From Marinilabilia sp. (GTDB lineage Bacteria > Bacteroidota > Bacteroidia > Bacteroidales > Marinilabiliaceae): a stretch of 53,281 bases of DNA. The position numbers and the translations under genes are program-made. The notes beneath the pieces were generated by a model. It had not been told where the DNA came from. It did no database searches and saw only the letters and a list, made by a program, of their open reading frames with translations. Each line of letters begins with the position of its first letter. The first letter of the stretch is position 1. The stretch lies in contig NZ_JADQBH010000042.1 in NCBI RefSeq assembly GCF_016278715.1, positions 1 to 53,281 on the forward strand, written 5' to 3'. Shown piece after piece: positions 1 through 8,836 of the stretch.

Positions 1-459
1 CTGAGCAATTCCGATGATCATAGCATCCCGAAAAGTAATTTCACGATCGCCCGATTTTTTGTAGTAGGAAAAAGCCAGAAATGACGCTGTAATCAGCAGC
101 ATAAACCCCACCAGCAGCAACATTTTTTCGGTATTGAAGATCTCCTCCACATAATCCTTAAAAAAGAGCCCTACAATGCCAATCGGAATCATCGAAAAGG
201 CAATTTTAGCAATGTATTTTGTCTCCTCGTTCCAGCGAAACTTAAACAATCCTGCCAGCAGGTTGACAATGTCTTTCCGGAAAACCACAAGAGTACTCAG
301 CACCGTAGCCCCATGCACAACCAACGTAAACCGTAAGCTATCGGGGGTATCAATGCCCAGAAGATGTTTCCCAACCTCCAGGTGCCCGCTGCTGCTCACA
401 GGTAGAAACTCGGTCAGGCCCTGTACAAAACCCAGAATTAATGCTTCAATCCAATCCAT
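1..459 (-). CDS. uppP: Undecaprenyl-diphosphatase UppP (partial, C-terminus beyond window)
   Basis: An open frame runs leftward from an ATG whose last base is 459 to the window edge without a stop, giving the first 153 residues. The start [18 protein letters not shown] followed by LPVSSSGHL is the hallmark of the UppP/BacA family, including the conserved glutamate (E17) of the active site. UppP is an integral membrane enzyme that dephosphorylates undecaprenyl diphosphate so that the lipid carrier can be reused in peptidoglycan and glycan synthesis. The second family motif (PGxSRS) would lie in the missing C-terminal part; family members are about 260 residues. It follows ftsX and a DUF3098 gene in the same direction, an envelope gene order I know from other Bacteroidota. 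Identification is firm; only completeness is unknown. Confidence 0.95.
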   Translation of the reverse strand, partial: MDWIEALILGFVQGLTEFLPVSSSGHLEVGKHLLGIDTPDSLRFTLVVHGATVLSTLVVFRKDIVNLLAGLFKFRWNEETKYIAKIAFSMIPIGIVGLFFKDYVEEIFNTEKMLLLVGFMLLITASFLAFSYYKKSGDREITFRDAMIIGIAQ

Positions 460-566
460 ATATCAAATTGTATTACAAAAAAATGTGAGTCGTTACATCA
501 AAAATGCCTGCCAAAACCTCAGCAGACATTTTCCGTTTTTAAAACCCAACGGGCATAGAATAAGAA

Positions 567-836
567 TCACTTCTTCTTTTCCATCTCCTTGGTGTCTTTC
601 GGCTTTTTCATGATAGCATAAATGGCAAACAAAAAACCAAATAAAACCACCAAAGGCGCCAGTGTTATGCGACGAAAACTGTATACCTCCTCGTTAAACA
701 CTTCGGGGTTTTCACTTCCGCCACCCATCATCAGCAAAAACCCAATAATCACTATTACAAATGAAACCGCCAACAACAGATAATTCTTTTTTTCCAGGGC
801 CATTTCAAATTTCTTTTCTGTCTCTTTTTTCGACAT
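567..836 (-). CDS. DUF3098 family small membrane protein
   Basis: This 89-residue protein has a charged, lysine-rich start (MSKKETEKKFEMALEKKN), two predicted membrane segments (about residues 18-37 and 56-74) separated by a short polar loop, and a lysine-rich tail. Size, topology and position between ftsX and uppP match DUF3098, a family known only from Bacteroidota. No enzymatic motif is visible and the function is not known. The gene context suggests a role near the division/peptidoglycan machinery, but that is inference. It is probably co-transcribed with ftsX, whose stop lies about 60 bases before its start. Confidence 0.85.
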   Translation of the reverse strand: MSKKETEKKFEMALEKKNYLLLAVSFVIVIIGFLLMMGGGSENPEVFNEEVYSFRRITLAPLVVLFGFLFAIYAIMKKPKDTKEMEKKK

Positions 837-895
837 AGCTTTATTTTTTCAGCATCAACAATTAAACATTCAAACCATTATTTTCCAATGCTGTT

Positions 896-1765
896 TTAGA
901 AATATAAATCATCTGCTTTGAGCCGCAGATATTTATTGACTGCAAAAAATGTGGAAATAAGGGTGATAAAAATCCCCAAAAGGATAACAAGTCCAAAAAG
1001 AATACCAATAAGCAAAAGGTTATTGAACCCGATCATTCCCTGTAATTCATTGTTCAGTCCATAAATGAGGGATGATAACAAAAGTATGGCGATGGTAGCC
1101 CCTGCCAGACCATTTAAAATACCGGTGGCCAAAAACGGCCTTCGAATAAAACCTCGTGTAGCCCCAACAAGTTGCATTGATTTAATCAGAAAACGTCGTG
1201 AATAAACAGAAAGACGAATGGTGTTATTAATGAGCGCGATGGCGATTACCAGCAAAAGAATGGCAAATCCGGCCAACACAATGGATATTTTTTCAATATT
1301 GTCGTTCACAGCATGCAATAAATTTTTCTGATAATAAACCTCCTGCACCTGCGGAAAGTTCAACACCTGATTTTCAATGACTGCCATACTGTCGGGATTG
1401 GCATATTCGGCATATACTTTTACCTCAATACTTGACAACAATGGATTGTATCCCAGGAAATCAACAAAATCTTCTCCCAGTTCCTCCTGCATTATATCAG
1501 CGGCTTCGTCTTTGCTTATATAAGCCGCTTCGCGAACATAAGGAGAGGCATTGAGTATTTTTTGCAGCCGCTGAACTTCAGCTTCCCGGGAGTTATCATC
1601 CACCAACACAGTAAACCCAAGATTCTCTTTCACATAGTTTGACAATCGATGTGCATTAAGAAACAAGAGTCCGATAATTCCCAACAAAAACAACACCAAT
1701 GAAATACTTATCACGGTGGTTACGTAGGAACTCCTGAGCTTTCTTTTGGCAGCTGTATTACTCAT
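896..1765 (-). CDS. ftsX: Cell division protein FtsX
   Basis: This 289-residue membrane protein has the FtsX layout: one N-terminal membrane helix (about 14-36), a periplasmic domain of roughly 120 residues, then three helices (about 160-180, 213-235, 248-272). The stretch KSMQLVGATRGFIRRPF matches the conserved cytoplasmic loop of the family. FtsX pairs with the ATPase FtsE and in other bacteria transmits a signal across the inner membrane to peptidoglycan hydrolase activators at the septum. An EnvC-like protein, the usual partner class in Gram-negatives, is encoded at about 20 kb in this window. No ftsE lies next to it here, which is common in Bacteroidota. It leads the ftsX-DUF3098-uppP group. 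Confidence 0.95.
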   Translation of the reverse strand: MSNTAAKRKLRSSYVTTVISISLVLFLLGIIGLLFLNAHRLSNYVKENLGFTVLVDDNSREAEVQRLQKILNASPYVREAAYISKDEAADIMQEELGEDFVDFLGYNPLLSSIEVKVYAEYANPDSMAVIENQVLNFPQVQEVYYQKNLLHAVNDNIEKISIVLAGFAILLLVIAIALINNTIRLSVYSRRFLIKSMQLVGATRGFIRRPFLATGILNGLAGATIAILLLSSLIYGLNNELQGMIGFNNLLLIGILFGLVILLGIFITLISTFFAVNKYLRLKADDLYF

Positions 1766-1794
1766 AATGTTGGCACATTTTTCCTAATAAGATG

Positions 1795-1802
1795 CAAATA
1801 TA
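1795..1802 (-). promoter_or_regulatory. Housekeeping -7 box before ftsX
   Basis: Read on the minus strand this is TATATTTG, a full match to the Bacteroidota housekeeping -7 consensus TAnnTTTG. It lies 30 bases upstream of the ftsX ATG. I do not see a convincing -33 TTG at the ideal spacing, so the call rests on the -7 box and its position. Confidence 0.45.
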
Positions 1803-2415
1803 AAAGAATTTAGTCCCAACCCATTAAAATAGTTACCTTGATTTGCTATAGAACGTTAGATTTTTAGATGTTAAAAGCTTGAAACCTCCTACTGTGTTAG
1901 TATTCAGACTCTTAGTTGATAGTCAATTAACCTGTTGCAAAACCCTTTGAATCAGCCGTTTATGTTTAAAAGCTATTTTGTATTAAAATTCGGATTTTCA
2001 ACACCATACGATTTATCTTAATTCTTAAATCAAAAAATCTAAAGGTCTGTTATCAATAAAAGCACCCGCATTTTACAAACAGTTGTTTCACAAGTTATTG
2101 CAAAAGAATATGGCTTTAGTTAATTTTCAAGTGTGTACTTTTAGAAATTGCTTCGGGTCGAGCCATCGCATTGAAACATTGCAATGTCTTGGGAGATGAA
2201 GGGAGTTGCTGTATTACAATACTCCGTTAAACTTTTGCAAATATTTGATAATGAATAATTAAAAAACAGAATTGATGATATTAAACCTCTGATAATAAAA
2301 TCTTTGCGTCTTCGCATCTCTGCTTTTAGGTTTTTTTTAACGTACTATTGCTATTAACCAAGACCTAAAAAAGTGGAAAAAGCTTAAAACACGGGACATT
2401 TTAATCTTTATGCCG
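1803..2415. other. AT-rich intergenic stretch without a gene
   Basis: About 600 bases between the divergent ftsX and radical SAM genes hold no open frame that looks coding and no RNA gene I can recognise. Near 2303-2323 there is a short stretch (tttgcgtcttcgcatctctg) resembling the degenerate 'cacagagg/tttgcgtc' repeat pieces also seen at 5011-5066 and about 13085-13115. The gap is otherwise AT-rich with short A and T runs. Confidence 0.5.
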
Positions 2416-2423
2416 TAACTTTG
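2416..2423 (+). promoter_or_regulatory. Housekeeping -7 box before the radical SAM gene
   Basis: TAACTTTG fits the Bacteroidota -7 consensus TAnnTTTG and lies 22 bases before the ATG at 2446, which would give a short leader. The -33 element is not clear. Confidence 0.45.
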
Positions 2424-2445
2424 AGAAAGAAAAAAACAAAAACCC

Positions 2446-3378
2446 ATGTTTAATTATATTTTCGGACCTGTTCCATCACGCCGCCTTGGAATGTCGCTGG
2501 GAGTTGATCTGGTCCCCCGAAAAGTTTGCTCTCTCGATTGTGTCTATTGCGAAGTGGGCATTACCACCAAGTTGACCACCGAACGAATGGAGTATGTACC
2601 TTATGAAAAGGTTGTTAAGGAACTATCTGAATACCTGGACCATAGTCCGGCCCCCGACTTTATTACTTTCTCCGGTTATGGGGAACCGTTGCTAAACTCA
2701 AGGATTGGGGATGTTTTAAAATTCATTAAGGAAAATTACCCCCGGCTGAAAGTAGCTATCCTAACCAACGGAACACTGCTTTCTGACAAAAACATAAGAG
2801 CCGAAATTATGCAGGCTGATTTGGTACTTCCATCCATCGATGCGGCCACCGACAAAGTATTCAAAAAGCTGAACCGTCCGGAAAAACACCTTAAAGTTAA
2901 GAAGCACATTCAGGGTCTAATCGATTTCCGTAAAGAATTTAAAGGTGAAATATGTCTGGAAGTTTTTATTCTCCCCGGCTACAACGACCACAACGAGGAA
3001 GTTAGTGAACTCAAAAAGGCAATTCGGGAAATACAACCCACTTTTGTACACTTAAATACACTGGATCGTCCCGGGGCTATTGAAGGCCTTCATCCTGCAA
3101 CTAAAGAACAACTGGAAGACATAAAAAATAAAATTGATTTTGAGAATACGTTAATTGTGGCTGCCGCGCATTCCAGTAAAAAAAACAAGGCTTATCGGGC
3201 GGATAAAGAATCCGCCATTCTGGAAACAATTTCCCGTCGTCCCTGCACAATCCCTGACCTCCGGAACATTATGAGCCTTCACATCAATGAACTCAACAAA
3301 TACCTCGACATTCTGGAAGCCGAAGGCAAAATCACCACAGAATTTGGAGAGAGAGGGATGTTCTACAGGTTAAAATAG
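2446..3378 (+). CDS. Radical SAM protein, wyosine-synthase-like (COG0731)
   Basis: This 310-residue protein opens with YIFGPVPSRRLGMSLGVDL and a CxxxCxxC cluster (C28, C32, C35) that binds the radical SAM [4Fe-4S] centre. FSGYGEPLLN (roughly residues 70-80) fits the glycine-rich SAM-binding motif. This start and layout belong to the COG0731 radical SAM group, annotated as wyosine/tRNA-modification-like, but bacterial members have no proven substrate that I know of. After about residue 245 there is a small winged-helix-like domain (ETISRRPCTIPDLRNIM then a basic ending), which suggests nucleic acid or protein binding. The gene stands alone, with ftsX diverging on its left and the anti-sigma gene converging on its right. 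Family call is firm; reaction unknown. Confidence 0.85.
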   Translation: MFNYIFGPVPSRRLGMSLGVDLVPRKVCSLDCVYCEVGITTKLTTERMEYVPYEKVVKELSEYLDHSPAPDFITFSGYGEPLLNSRIGDVLKFIKENYPRLKVAILTNGTLLSDKNIRAEIMQADLVLPSIDAATDKVFKKLNRPEKHLKVKKHIQGLIDFRKEFKGEICLEVFILPGYNDHNEEVSELKKAIREIQPTFVHLNTLDRPGAIEGLHPATKEQLEDIKNKIDFENTLIVAAAHSSKKNKAYRADKESAILETISRRPCTIPDLRNIMSLHINELNKYLDILEAEGKITTEFGERGMFYRLK

Positions 3379-3384
3379 GAAATC

Positions 3385-4413
3385 TTAACGTTTTAATTTT
3401 CGTTCCATCTCAAAGTTGCCCGCTTTAAGGTTGTAAGCCACAAAATTCCCGTCTTCATCATAGAGTTTGTCGAATTGCACCAAATCTCCCGATACCCGGT
3501 CAACAAATTGTAGTCCACGAGTCAGGATATTTGCTGATTGCTGAGAACCATCGGGAGTGTCTGCAGCGGTAAGCAACCGACCGTCCTTCCGGTTGATATC
3601 CAAATAAAGGGGCATCATCTGGCGCAAACCAGCTTCGTAAGCATTTGGAATACCTCCTGCCAAATCCATTTTAATACCGTTGGAGCTAAGTTTTACCATT
3701 GGGCGTTGCATGGAAGAGGAGTCCTCAGCACCGTCTTCATCTTTTACTTTAGCATAGATCCTGTTATCAACTGAATATATGCTCGATGAGTGACTGGATA
3801 AATCAAAACTCTGAACCTCAGCCAACTTTAGTTCAGGAATATCAGGGTCGGAAATAACAAAAGGTAATGGCTCCAAACGCTCCATCACAATTTCATTTGC
3901 TCCCGTACTTAGTAAGAACCTCGGGGCATCTCCAAAAAACAGCAATAGCCCGGCAACAATCCCCACAGCGCCAACTCGCCAGGCTGAAAGCCAAACAGGT
4001 TTAATCCGCTTTTGAAGCAACGACGATTTTCCCTCATACCGAATGGATTCAATCGCTAGCCTGGTATGCTGAAACTCAACCCCACGCTTTATCAAGGATT
4101 CATCCTTACGAATTTTGACAGCCAACTCCTTCTCCTCTTCTTCCGAAAGCCCTTCCTCCATCTGCTTTACCAACAGATAATCGGGACGAGATATCTCAAT
4201 CAAATCAGATTCTCCTTTTTGAAGCTTTTCCGGGGCATCAAAGCGGATAGTTGAAGGTTCCAGCTTCAATTCCTCAAAGGCATTCAATTCTTTCTTCAGT
4301 TCGGGATTGAACTGAAGAAATTCATCTAATTCCCTTCGGGCTTGCTCGTCCAGTTTTCCATCTAAAAAATCGATGAACCAAACTTCATAATTATCTTTGC
4401 TGATACGCCTCAT
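3385..4413 (-). CDS. Membrane-bound anti-sigma factor (cognate of the adjacent ECF sigma)
   Basis: The 342-residue protein has a charged cytoplasmic N-terminal part (residues 1-138) with two motifs of the type seen in Bacteroidota anti-sigma factors (FLDGKLDEQARRELDEFL and EEGLSEEEEKELAVKI). One transmembrane helix follows at about 140-161, then a 180-residue outer domain with no cysteines or known enzyme motif. It starts inside the end of the sigma gene (4-base ATGA overlap), a classic sign of translational coupling between an ECF sigma factor and its anti-sigma partner. The likely job is to hold the sigma factor at the inner membrane until an envelope signal releases it. It is not FecR-like in sequence and no TonB receptor is next to it, so the trigger is unknown. 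Confidence 0.75.
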   Translation of the reverse strand: MRRISKDNYEVWFIDFLDGKLDEQARRELDEFLQFNPELKKELNAFEELKLEPSTIRFDAPEKLQKGESDLIEISRPDYLLVKQMEEGLSEEEEKELAVKIRKDESLIKRGVEFQHTRLAIESIRYEGKSSLLQKRIKPVWLSAWRVGAVGIVAGLLLFFGDAPRFLLSTGANEIVMERLEPLPFVISDPDIPELKLAEVQSFDLSSHSSSIYSVDNRIYAKVKDEDGAEDSSSMQRPMVKLSSNGIKMDLAGGIPNAYEAGLRQMMPLYLDINRKDGRLLTAADTPDGSQQSANILTRGLQFVDRVSGDLVQFDKLYDEDGNFVAYNLKAGNFEMERKLKR

Positions 4414-4895
4414 ACTACCACCTCCATCTTTCCAATATAATTCCTAAGGAATACACGCGCCCGGTAAATATAAACTTTAACCTGGCTCTCGCTCAATCCG
4501 GTAATTTCGCCTATTTCCTCATACGAATACCCTTCATAATCACGCATCATGACTACCATTTTCTGATCTTCGGGCAATTTTTCCAGTGCCTGGTGCAAAA
4601 TTTCCTGCAAATCGGAATACTGGCGCTCATGTGCATGTTCCTGCAAGTCGGCTTCTTCCATCCGCACCGAATGTTTTTCACGCCGTGTATGGTCAATCAA
4701 AACATGATAGGCTGTAGAAAAAAGATAGCTTTTACCTTTGGCAGAATCCACGTTTTCGTGATGACGCCACATCCTTTCATAGGCATCCTGCACAATATCT
4801 GACGCTTTGTCCTTGTCACGAATGTTCTTCAGGATAAAGCGGTAAACATTGTCGGAATATTGTTTCACGCAATCGTTGTATTCGTCTACAGTCAT
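4410..4895 (-). CDS. ECF RNA polymerase sigma factor
   Basis: This 161-residue protein has the two sigma-70 regions of an ECF factor and nothing else. Region 2 spans about residues 10-75 (IVQDAYERMWRHH, then YLFSTAYHVLIDHTRR, the -10 recognition helix). Region 4 spans about 100-153 (LPEDQKMVVMMRDYEGYSYEEIGEITG, then SESQVKVYIYRARVFLR, the -35 recognition helix). It directs RNA polymerase to a small set of promoters in response to an envelope signal, with the downstream overlapping gene as its inhibitor. An ECF-type promoter sits just upstream, so it probably controls itself. A related promoter pattern is found before two genes of the surface cluster further right, but that link is untested. 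Confidence 0.93.
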   Translation of the reverse strand: MTVDEYNDCVKQYSDNVYRFILKNIRDKDKASDIVQDAYERMWRHHENVDSAKGKSYLFSTAYHVLIDHTRREKHSVRMEEADLQEHAHERQYSDLQEILHQALEKLPEDQKMVVMMRDYEGYSYEEIGEITGLSESQVKVYIYRARVFLRNYIGKMEVVV

Positions 4896-4922
4896 CAGGT
4901 TCCGGTAAATTGATACAGGTGG

Positions 4923-4948
4923 GACGCTTTAATGTGACGAAAAGTTAC
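4923..4948 (-). promoter_or_regulatory. Putative autoregulated ECF promoter of the sigma/anti-sigma operon
   Basis: On the minus strand the order is GTAAC (complement of 4944-4948), 17 bases after AAC, then CGTC (complement of 4923-4926). AAC and CGTC with 16-17 bases between them is the classic ECF -35/-10 layout. The -10 is 28 bases from the sigma factor ATG. ECF factors commonly drive their own operon from such a site. Confidence 0.5.
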
Positions 4949-5010
4949 AGCGAAATTTTTTTGCGGGCAAATAATTTATCTGTTCCACACAGGAAAAGGA
5001 TTAAACCAAA

Positions 5011-5066
5011 GAGGGCACGGAGGAACACAGAGATATTTTTCCTGTATCTCTGTGTGGGCTCTGTGG
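5011..5066. repeat. Imperfect palindromic repeat (11-bp perfect core stem)
   Basis: ACACAGAGATA (5025-5035) is perfectly complementary to TATCTCTGTGT (5045-5055) across a 9-base loop, and the flanks (gcacggagg on the left, ggctctgtgg on the right) continue the pairing imperfectly. The piece lies between the sigma factor and polA. Related fragments appear near 2303-2323 and 13085-13115. It resembles a dispersed extragenic palindrome rather than a terminator, as no T-run follows the stem. Confidence 0.6.
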
Positions 5067-5074
5067 TAAAAACA

Positions 5075-7849
5075 TCAATGGGCTACCAGCCAGTTTTCAC
5101 CAACACCCATATCAACTTCAAGTGGAACTTTCAAAGAAACGGCCGATTCCATTTCTTTTTTAACGATTTCCTTAACTTTATCAACCTCGGAATTCAGTAC
5201 TTCAAAGTTGAGTTCATCATGTACCTGCAGTACCATCCGGCTTTTAAGATTTTCCTTTCTGAAAGCACGCTCGACACCTACCATTGCCATTTTAATGATA
5301 TCGGCCGCCGCTCCCTGGATGGGGGCATTGATGGCGTTGCGCTCCGCTACCCCACGAACAACACCGTTGCGGCTGTTGATGTCAGGCAGATAACGACGGC
5401 GCCCAAACATGGTTTCCACGTAGCCTTTTTCACGCGCTTGTGCAATCACTCGCTCCATATATTGTTTTACGGCCGGAAAACTATCAAAATAACCATCAAT
5501 AATTCCCTTGGCTTCTCCTCTTGATATATTTAGCCGCTCGGACAATCCAAAAGCTGAAATGCCGTAGATGATGCCAAAATTGGCCGTCTTGGCCTTGCGG
5601 CGCATATCACTGGTCACCTCATTCAAAGCAACCTTAAAAATTTTAGCCGCGGTGGCCGCGTGAATATCTTCTCCGCGGTTGAATGCCTCCAGCAGATTTT
5701 CATCCTCACTCAGGTGCGCCATCAGCCGGAGCTCCACCTGGGAGTAGTCAGCACTCAGAAAGGAGTGATCGGAATCCCGAACCACAAAGGCTTTTCGCAT
5801 TTCGCGTCCATCTTCCTCACGAATGGGAATATTCTGAAGGTTGGGATTGGAACTACTCAAACGCCCGGTTACCACCACCGCCTGATTGAAGGAAGTATGC
5901 AGGCGGCCGGTTTGAGTATTTACCAATTTAGGTAACGCCTCTACATAGGTGTTTAACAACTTTTTAAGACCCCTAAATTCCAGAATTTTTCCAATAATCG
6001 GATGATTGTCCTTCAATTTCTGCAAGGTCTCTTCGTTGGTACTGTATTGGCCCGATTTTGTTTTTTTCCCCTTGCTGTCAATTTTCAATTTGTCAAACAA
6101 CACTTCGCCCACCTGACGGGGACTAGACACATTGAACTCGGTCCCGGCTTCCTCGACAATTTCTTTTTCAAGTATTTCAATACGTTTCTGAAGTTTTTTG
6201 GCAAAATCAGCCAGCGCTTCGGTATCCAGGACTACCCCAATATACTCCATTTCGGCAAGCACCTTGAGCAGTGGCATTTCCACATCATCAAACAATGAAA
6301 CCATCTTTAGTTCCTTCAGTTCTTCCAGTAAGGGCTCCTTCAACTGCAGGGTAATGTCTGCATCCTCCCCGGCATATTCGGTAACGGTTTCATTGTCAAC
6401 ATCGCGCATGCTGCCCTGATTCTTCCCTTTCTCACCGATGAGTTCTGTGATGGAAACAGGGGTATAGTGGAGATAAGTTTCGGCAAGAAAATCCATGTTG
6501 TGCTTCAATCCTGGCTGAACCAGGTGATGGGCCACCATAGTGTCGAAGAAAGGCCCTTGCATTTCCACCCCGTAGCGTTTAAGCATCAGATAATCGTATT
6601 TGAGGTTCTGCCCGACTTTCAAAACCGAAGAGTCGGTCAGAACTTTTTCGAAGCGCTTAACCATTTCCTCTGCTTTTTTTCTATCCTTATCTACAGGAAC
6701 ATAGTAAGCTTCACCTTTCTCAAAACTAAAGGACAATCCAACCAGCTCATTGGACCACACATCAAGACCGGTAGTTTCTGTGTCAATGCAAAACTCCTTT
6801 TTCACACTAAGGTCGGCAGCCAAAGAATCCAAAGCTTGCTGTGTGTCAACCAGGTAATACTGATGATCCGTATCTTTAATGGTCCTATTGTTGGTATTAA
6901 ATTTCGCCGAAGAAGTTACAGGGCTTGTATCGTTATCGAAAAGGGAGCCCTGCGTAGGTCCATCCTCCTTTTTTCCGGCGATCTTTTCCCACAAAGTCTT
7001 AAATTCCAACTCTTCAAAAACCGGCTGTAATTTATCAAGGCTAGGTGCTCTGTGTAGAAACATTTCTTCATCAAACTCAATAGGAATTTGCGTTTCGATG
7101 GTTACCAATTTGCGGGACAACTCCACCTGATCTCTAAAATTAACCAGGTTCTCCTTTTGTTTTCCGGTAAAATCATCAATGTTCTTATACACATTTTCTA
7201 TCGTCCCATATTTCCCAATAATATCTTTTGCTCGTTTTTCGCCGATGCCGGGACACCCCGGAATGTTATCGGCACTATCGCCCCAGAGCGCGAGCAGATC
7301 AATCACCTGCTCGGGTTTCTGCACTGAAAATTTCTTTTGAATTTCAGGAATACCCCATCGCTCAATATCGTTACCGGCCGATTTGGGTTTGAACATGACG
7401 GTTCTCTCGGTTACCAGCTGAGCATAATCCTTATCGGGGGTAACCATAAAAGTGTTAAACCCGGCATCCCCGGCTTTCCGTGATAAGGTTCCAACCACAT
7501 CATCAGCCTCAAACCCATCTACCTGGATAACCTTGATGTTAAAAGCATCAAGAATTTGCTTGATATAAGGAATAGCCTTTTTGATATCTTCGGGAGTAGC
7601 GTCCCGGTTGGCCTTGTATTCACTATAGAGATCGTTCCGGAAAGTAGGGCCGGAAGGATCGAAGGCCACTCCAATATGTGTAGGATTTTCTTTATTCAGC
7701 ACTTCAAGCAAAGAATTGGTAAACCCAAAAATTGCAGAGGTGTTCAACCCCTTGGAATTGACCCGGGGATTTCGAATAAAAGCATAATACGCCCTGAAGA
7801 TCAAGGCGTATGCATCAAGTAGAAATAATTTCTTGGTTTCTTCGGACAT
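5075..7849 (-). CDS. polA: DNA polymerase I
   Basis: The 924-residue protein carries all three domains. The 5'-nuclease is at residues 1 to about 290 (LLDAYALIFRAYYA, DGFEADDVVGT, GIGEKRAKDII). The 3'-5' exonuclease is intact with its catalytic CIDTETTGLD near residue 351, and the polymerase domain has motif A DYSQVELRL near 698, motif B RRKAKTANFGIIYG and motif C QVHDELNFEV near 875. Length equals that of typical PolA (about 920-950). It fills gaps after excision repair and removes RNA primers from Okazaki fragments. It stands as a single gene, with queD about 43 bases upstream in the same direction. Nothing appears missing or altered. Confidence 0.98.
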   Translation of the reverse strand: MSEETKKLFLLDAYALIFRAYYAFIRNPRVNSKGLNTSAIFGFTNSLLEVLNKENPTHIGVAFDPSGPTFRNDLYSEYKANRDATPEDIKKAIPYIKQILDAFNIKVIQVDGFEADDVVGTLSRKAGDAGFNTFMVTPDKDYAQLVTERTVMFKPKSAGNDIERWGIPEIQKKFSVQKPEQVIDLLALWGDSADNIPGCPGIGEKRAKDIIGKYGTIENVYKNIDDFTGKQKENLVNFRDQVELSRKLVTIETQIPIEFDEEMFLHRAPSLDKLQPVFEELEFKTLWEKIAGKKEDGPTQGSLFDNDTSPVTSSAKFNTNNRTIKDTDHQYYLVDTQQALDSLAADLSVKKEFCIDTETTGLDVWSNELVGLSFSFEKGEAYYVPVDKDRKKAEEMVKRFEKVLTDSSVLKVGQNLKYDYLMLKRYGVEMQGPFFDTMVAHHLVQPGLKHNMDFLAETYLHYTPVSITELIGEKGKNQGSMRDVDNETVTEYAGEDADITLQLKEPLLEELKELKMVSLFDDVEMPLLKVLAEMEYIGVVLDTEALADFAKKLQKRIEILEKEIVEEAGTEFNVSSPRQVGEVLFDKLKIDSKGKKTKSGQYSTNEETLQKLKDNHPIIGKILEFRGLKKLLNTYVEALPKLVNTQTGRLHTSFNQAVVVTGRLSSSNPNLQNIPIREEDGREMRKAFVVRDSDHSFLSADYSQVELRLMAHLSEDENLLEAFNRGEDIHAATAAKIFKVALNEVTSDMRRKAKTANFGIIYGISAFGLSERLNISRGEAKGIIDGYFDSFPAVKQYMERVIAQAREKGYVETMFGRRRYLPDINSRNGVVRGVAERNAINAPIQGAAADIIKMAMVGVERAFRKENLKSRMVLQVHDELNFEVLNSEVDKVKEIVKKEMESAVSLKVPLEVDMGVGENWLVAH

Positions 7850-7892
7850 AACTTTTCAGGTTTAATCCCGAAAAGTAAGAAAAAATGAGATA

Positions 7893-8342
7893 CTATTCAT
7901 TGTCGGAAGCAAACCATTCGGCAAATGAATTACCTGTTTCGTGCAGTTTCAGGCTGAAAAGGGAAATATTTTCGGGAAGTCGCGCTCTGATTCTTTCCGC
8001 ATAATCAATCAACAAATTTTCGCAAGTGGGCTGATAAGGAACCACATGATAGCGCTCGGTCATTTGAGGTACTTGAAGAAGTTTCTCAACCTGAGCTTTA
8101 TCGCTTATCACAATGCTATGGTCCATTTGGTCGACAACCTCTTCTTTTACAATCTTTTTCAAATCACCAAAATCCATCACCATCCCATATTTCGGATTGT
8201 ACTCATCCGAATTGGGTTCCCCCAGGACAGTAACCTGAAAAATGTAGGAGTGACCATGAATATTTTTGCAGAGTCCGTCATAATTCCACAAAGCATGGGC
8301 CATCTCGAAACGGAACTCTTTAGTTAATCGTATCTTCGACAT
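7893..8342 (-). CDS. queD: 6-carboxy-tetrahydropterin synthase / PTPS family (QueD-like)
   Basis: The 149-residue protein shows the PTPS/QueD active site: zinc histidines H16, H29 and H31 (the last two in HGHSY), the catalytic cysteine C25 in GLCKNIHGH, the MDFGDLKK motif and the conserved glutamate in HETGNSFAEW near the C-terminus. QueD converts dihydroneopterin triphosphate to 6-carboxy-tetrahydropterin, the first committed step of queuosine and 7-deazaguanine synthesis. Because C25 has three residues before the first H of HGH, a QueD assignment fits better than a eukaryotic-type PTPS, but the family members overlap in sequence. No queC, queE or queF is nearby. Confidence 0.88.
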   Translation of the reverse strand: MSKIRLTKEFRFEMAHALWNYDGLCKNIHGHSYIFQVTVLGEPNSDEYNPKYGMVMDFGDLKKIVKEEVVDQMDHSIVISDKAQVEKLLQVPQMTERYHVVPYQPTCENLLIDYAERIRARLPENISLFSLKLHETGNSFAEWFASDNE

Positions 8343-8521
8343 AGTTATTTAAAGCAATTAAACAATCGATTCGTTTGTCCCAAAATATGGAGTTACTGGC
8401 AAGATAATTAGTAAATTAATTGACTTCCTGAGCCTTAAAAACAAAACCCGGTTGTATTTAAACAACTAATAAGCAAACGCTTAAGATATCAAATAGTAAT
8501 TGAATTAAAAAATGAGCTTTC

Positions 8522-8836
8522 TTATTCCACAGAGCAACGGCTTACGCACTCAACAATGTTGCGCAAGCTGTCATGCTTCAAAAAATAAAAAGTATTCTTC
8601 CCTTCCCGTTGTGAAGCTAAAACCCCTTTATCTTTAAGGATTCCCAAATGATGAGAAGTCGTGGATTGTTCAATATTCAACAAATTATGAATCTGGGTAA
8701 CTGTCAGTCTCTTCCCATCTTCCAAATGATTAAGAATGGCGATGCGCATTGGATGGGCGATGGCTTTTAGCATACTTGCTGCCCGGTCGAGCTGATTAGC
8801 ATCAAGGTCTTTAATTTTCATTGCTTTAACTTCCAT
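8522..8836 (-). CDS. ArsR/SmtB family transcriptional regulator
   Basis: This 104-residue winged-helix protein has the ArsR core: AIAHPMRIAILNHL (helix 1-2 region), LLNIEQSTTSHHLGILKDKGVL (recognition helix) and REGKNTFYFLKHDS (wing). Two cysteines close to the end (CVSRC) could serve in metal or redox sensing, but the typical ELCVCDL metal site of helix 3 is absent, so the ligand cannot be named. Translation may begin at the ATG ending at 8836 or at the internal ATG ending at 8821. The second choice would leave the AT-rich palindrome at 8835-8846 fully upstream, where it could be an operator. No target gene lies in the same operon. Confidence 0.85.
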   Translation of the reverse strand: MEVKAMKIKDLDANQLDRAASMLKAIAHPMRIAILNHLEDGKRLTVTQIHNLLNIEQSTTSHHLGILKDKGVLASQREGKNTFYFLKHDSLRNIVECVSRCSVE

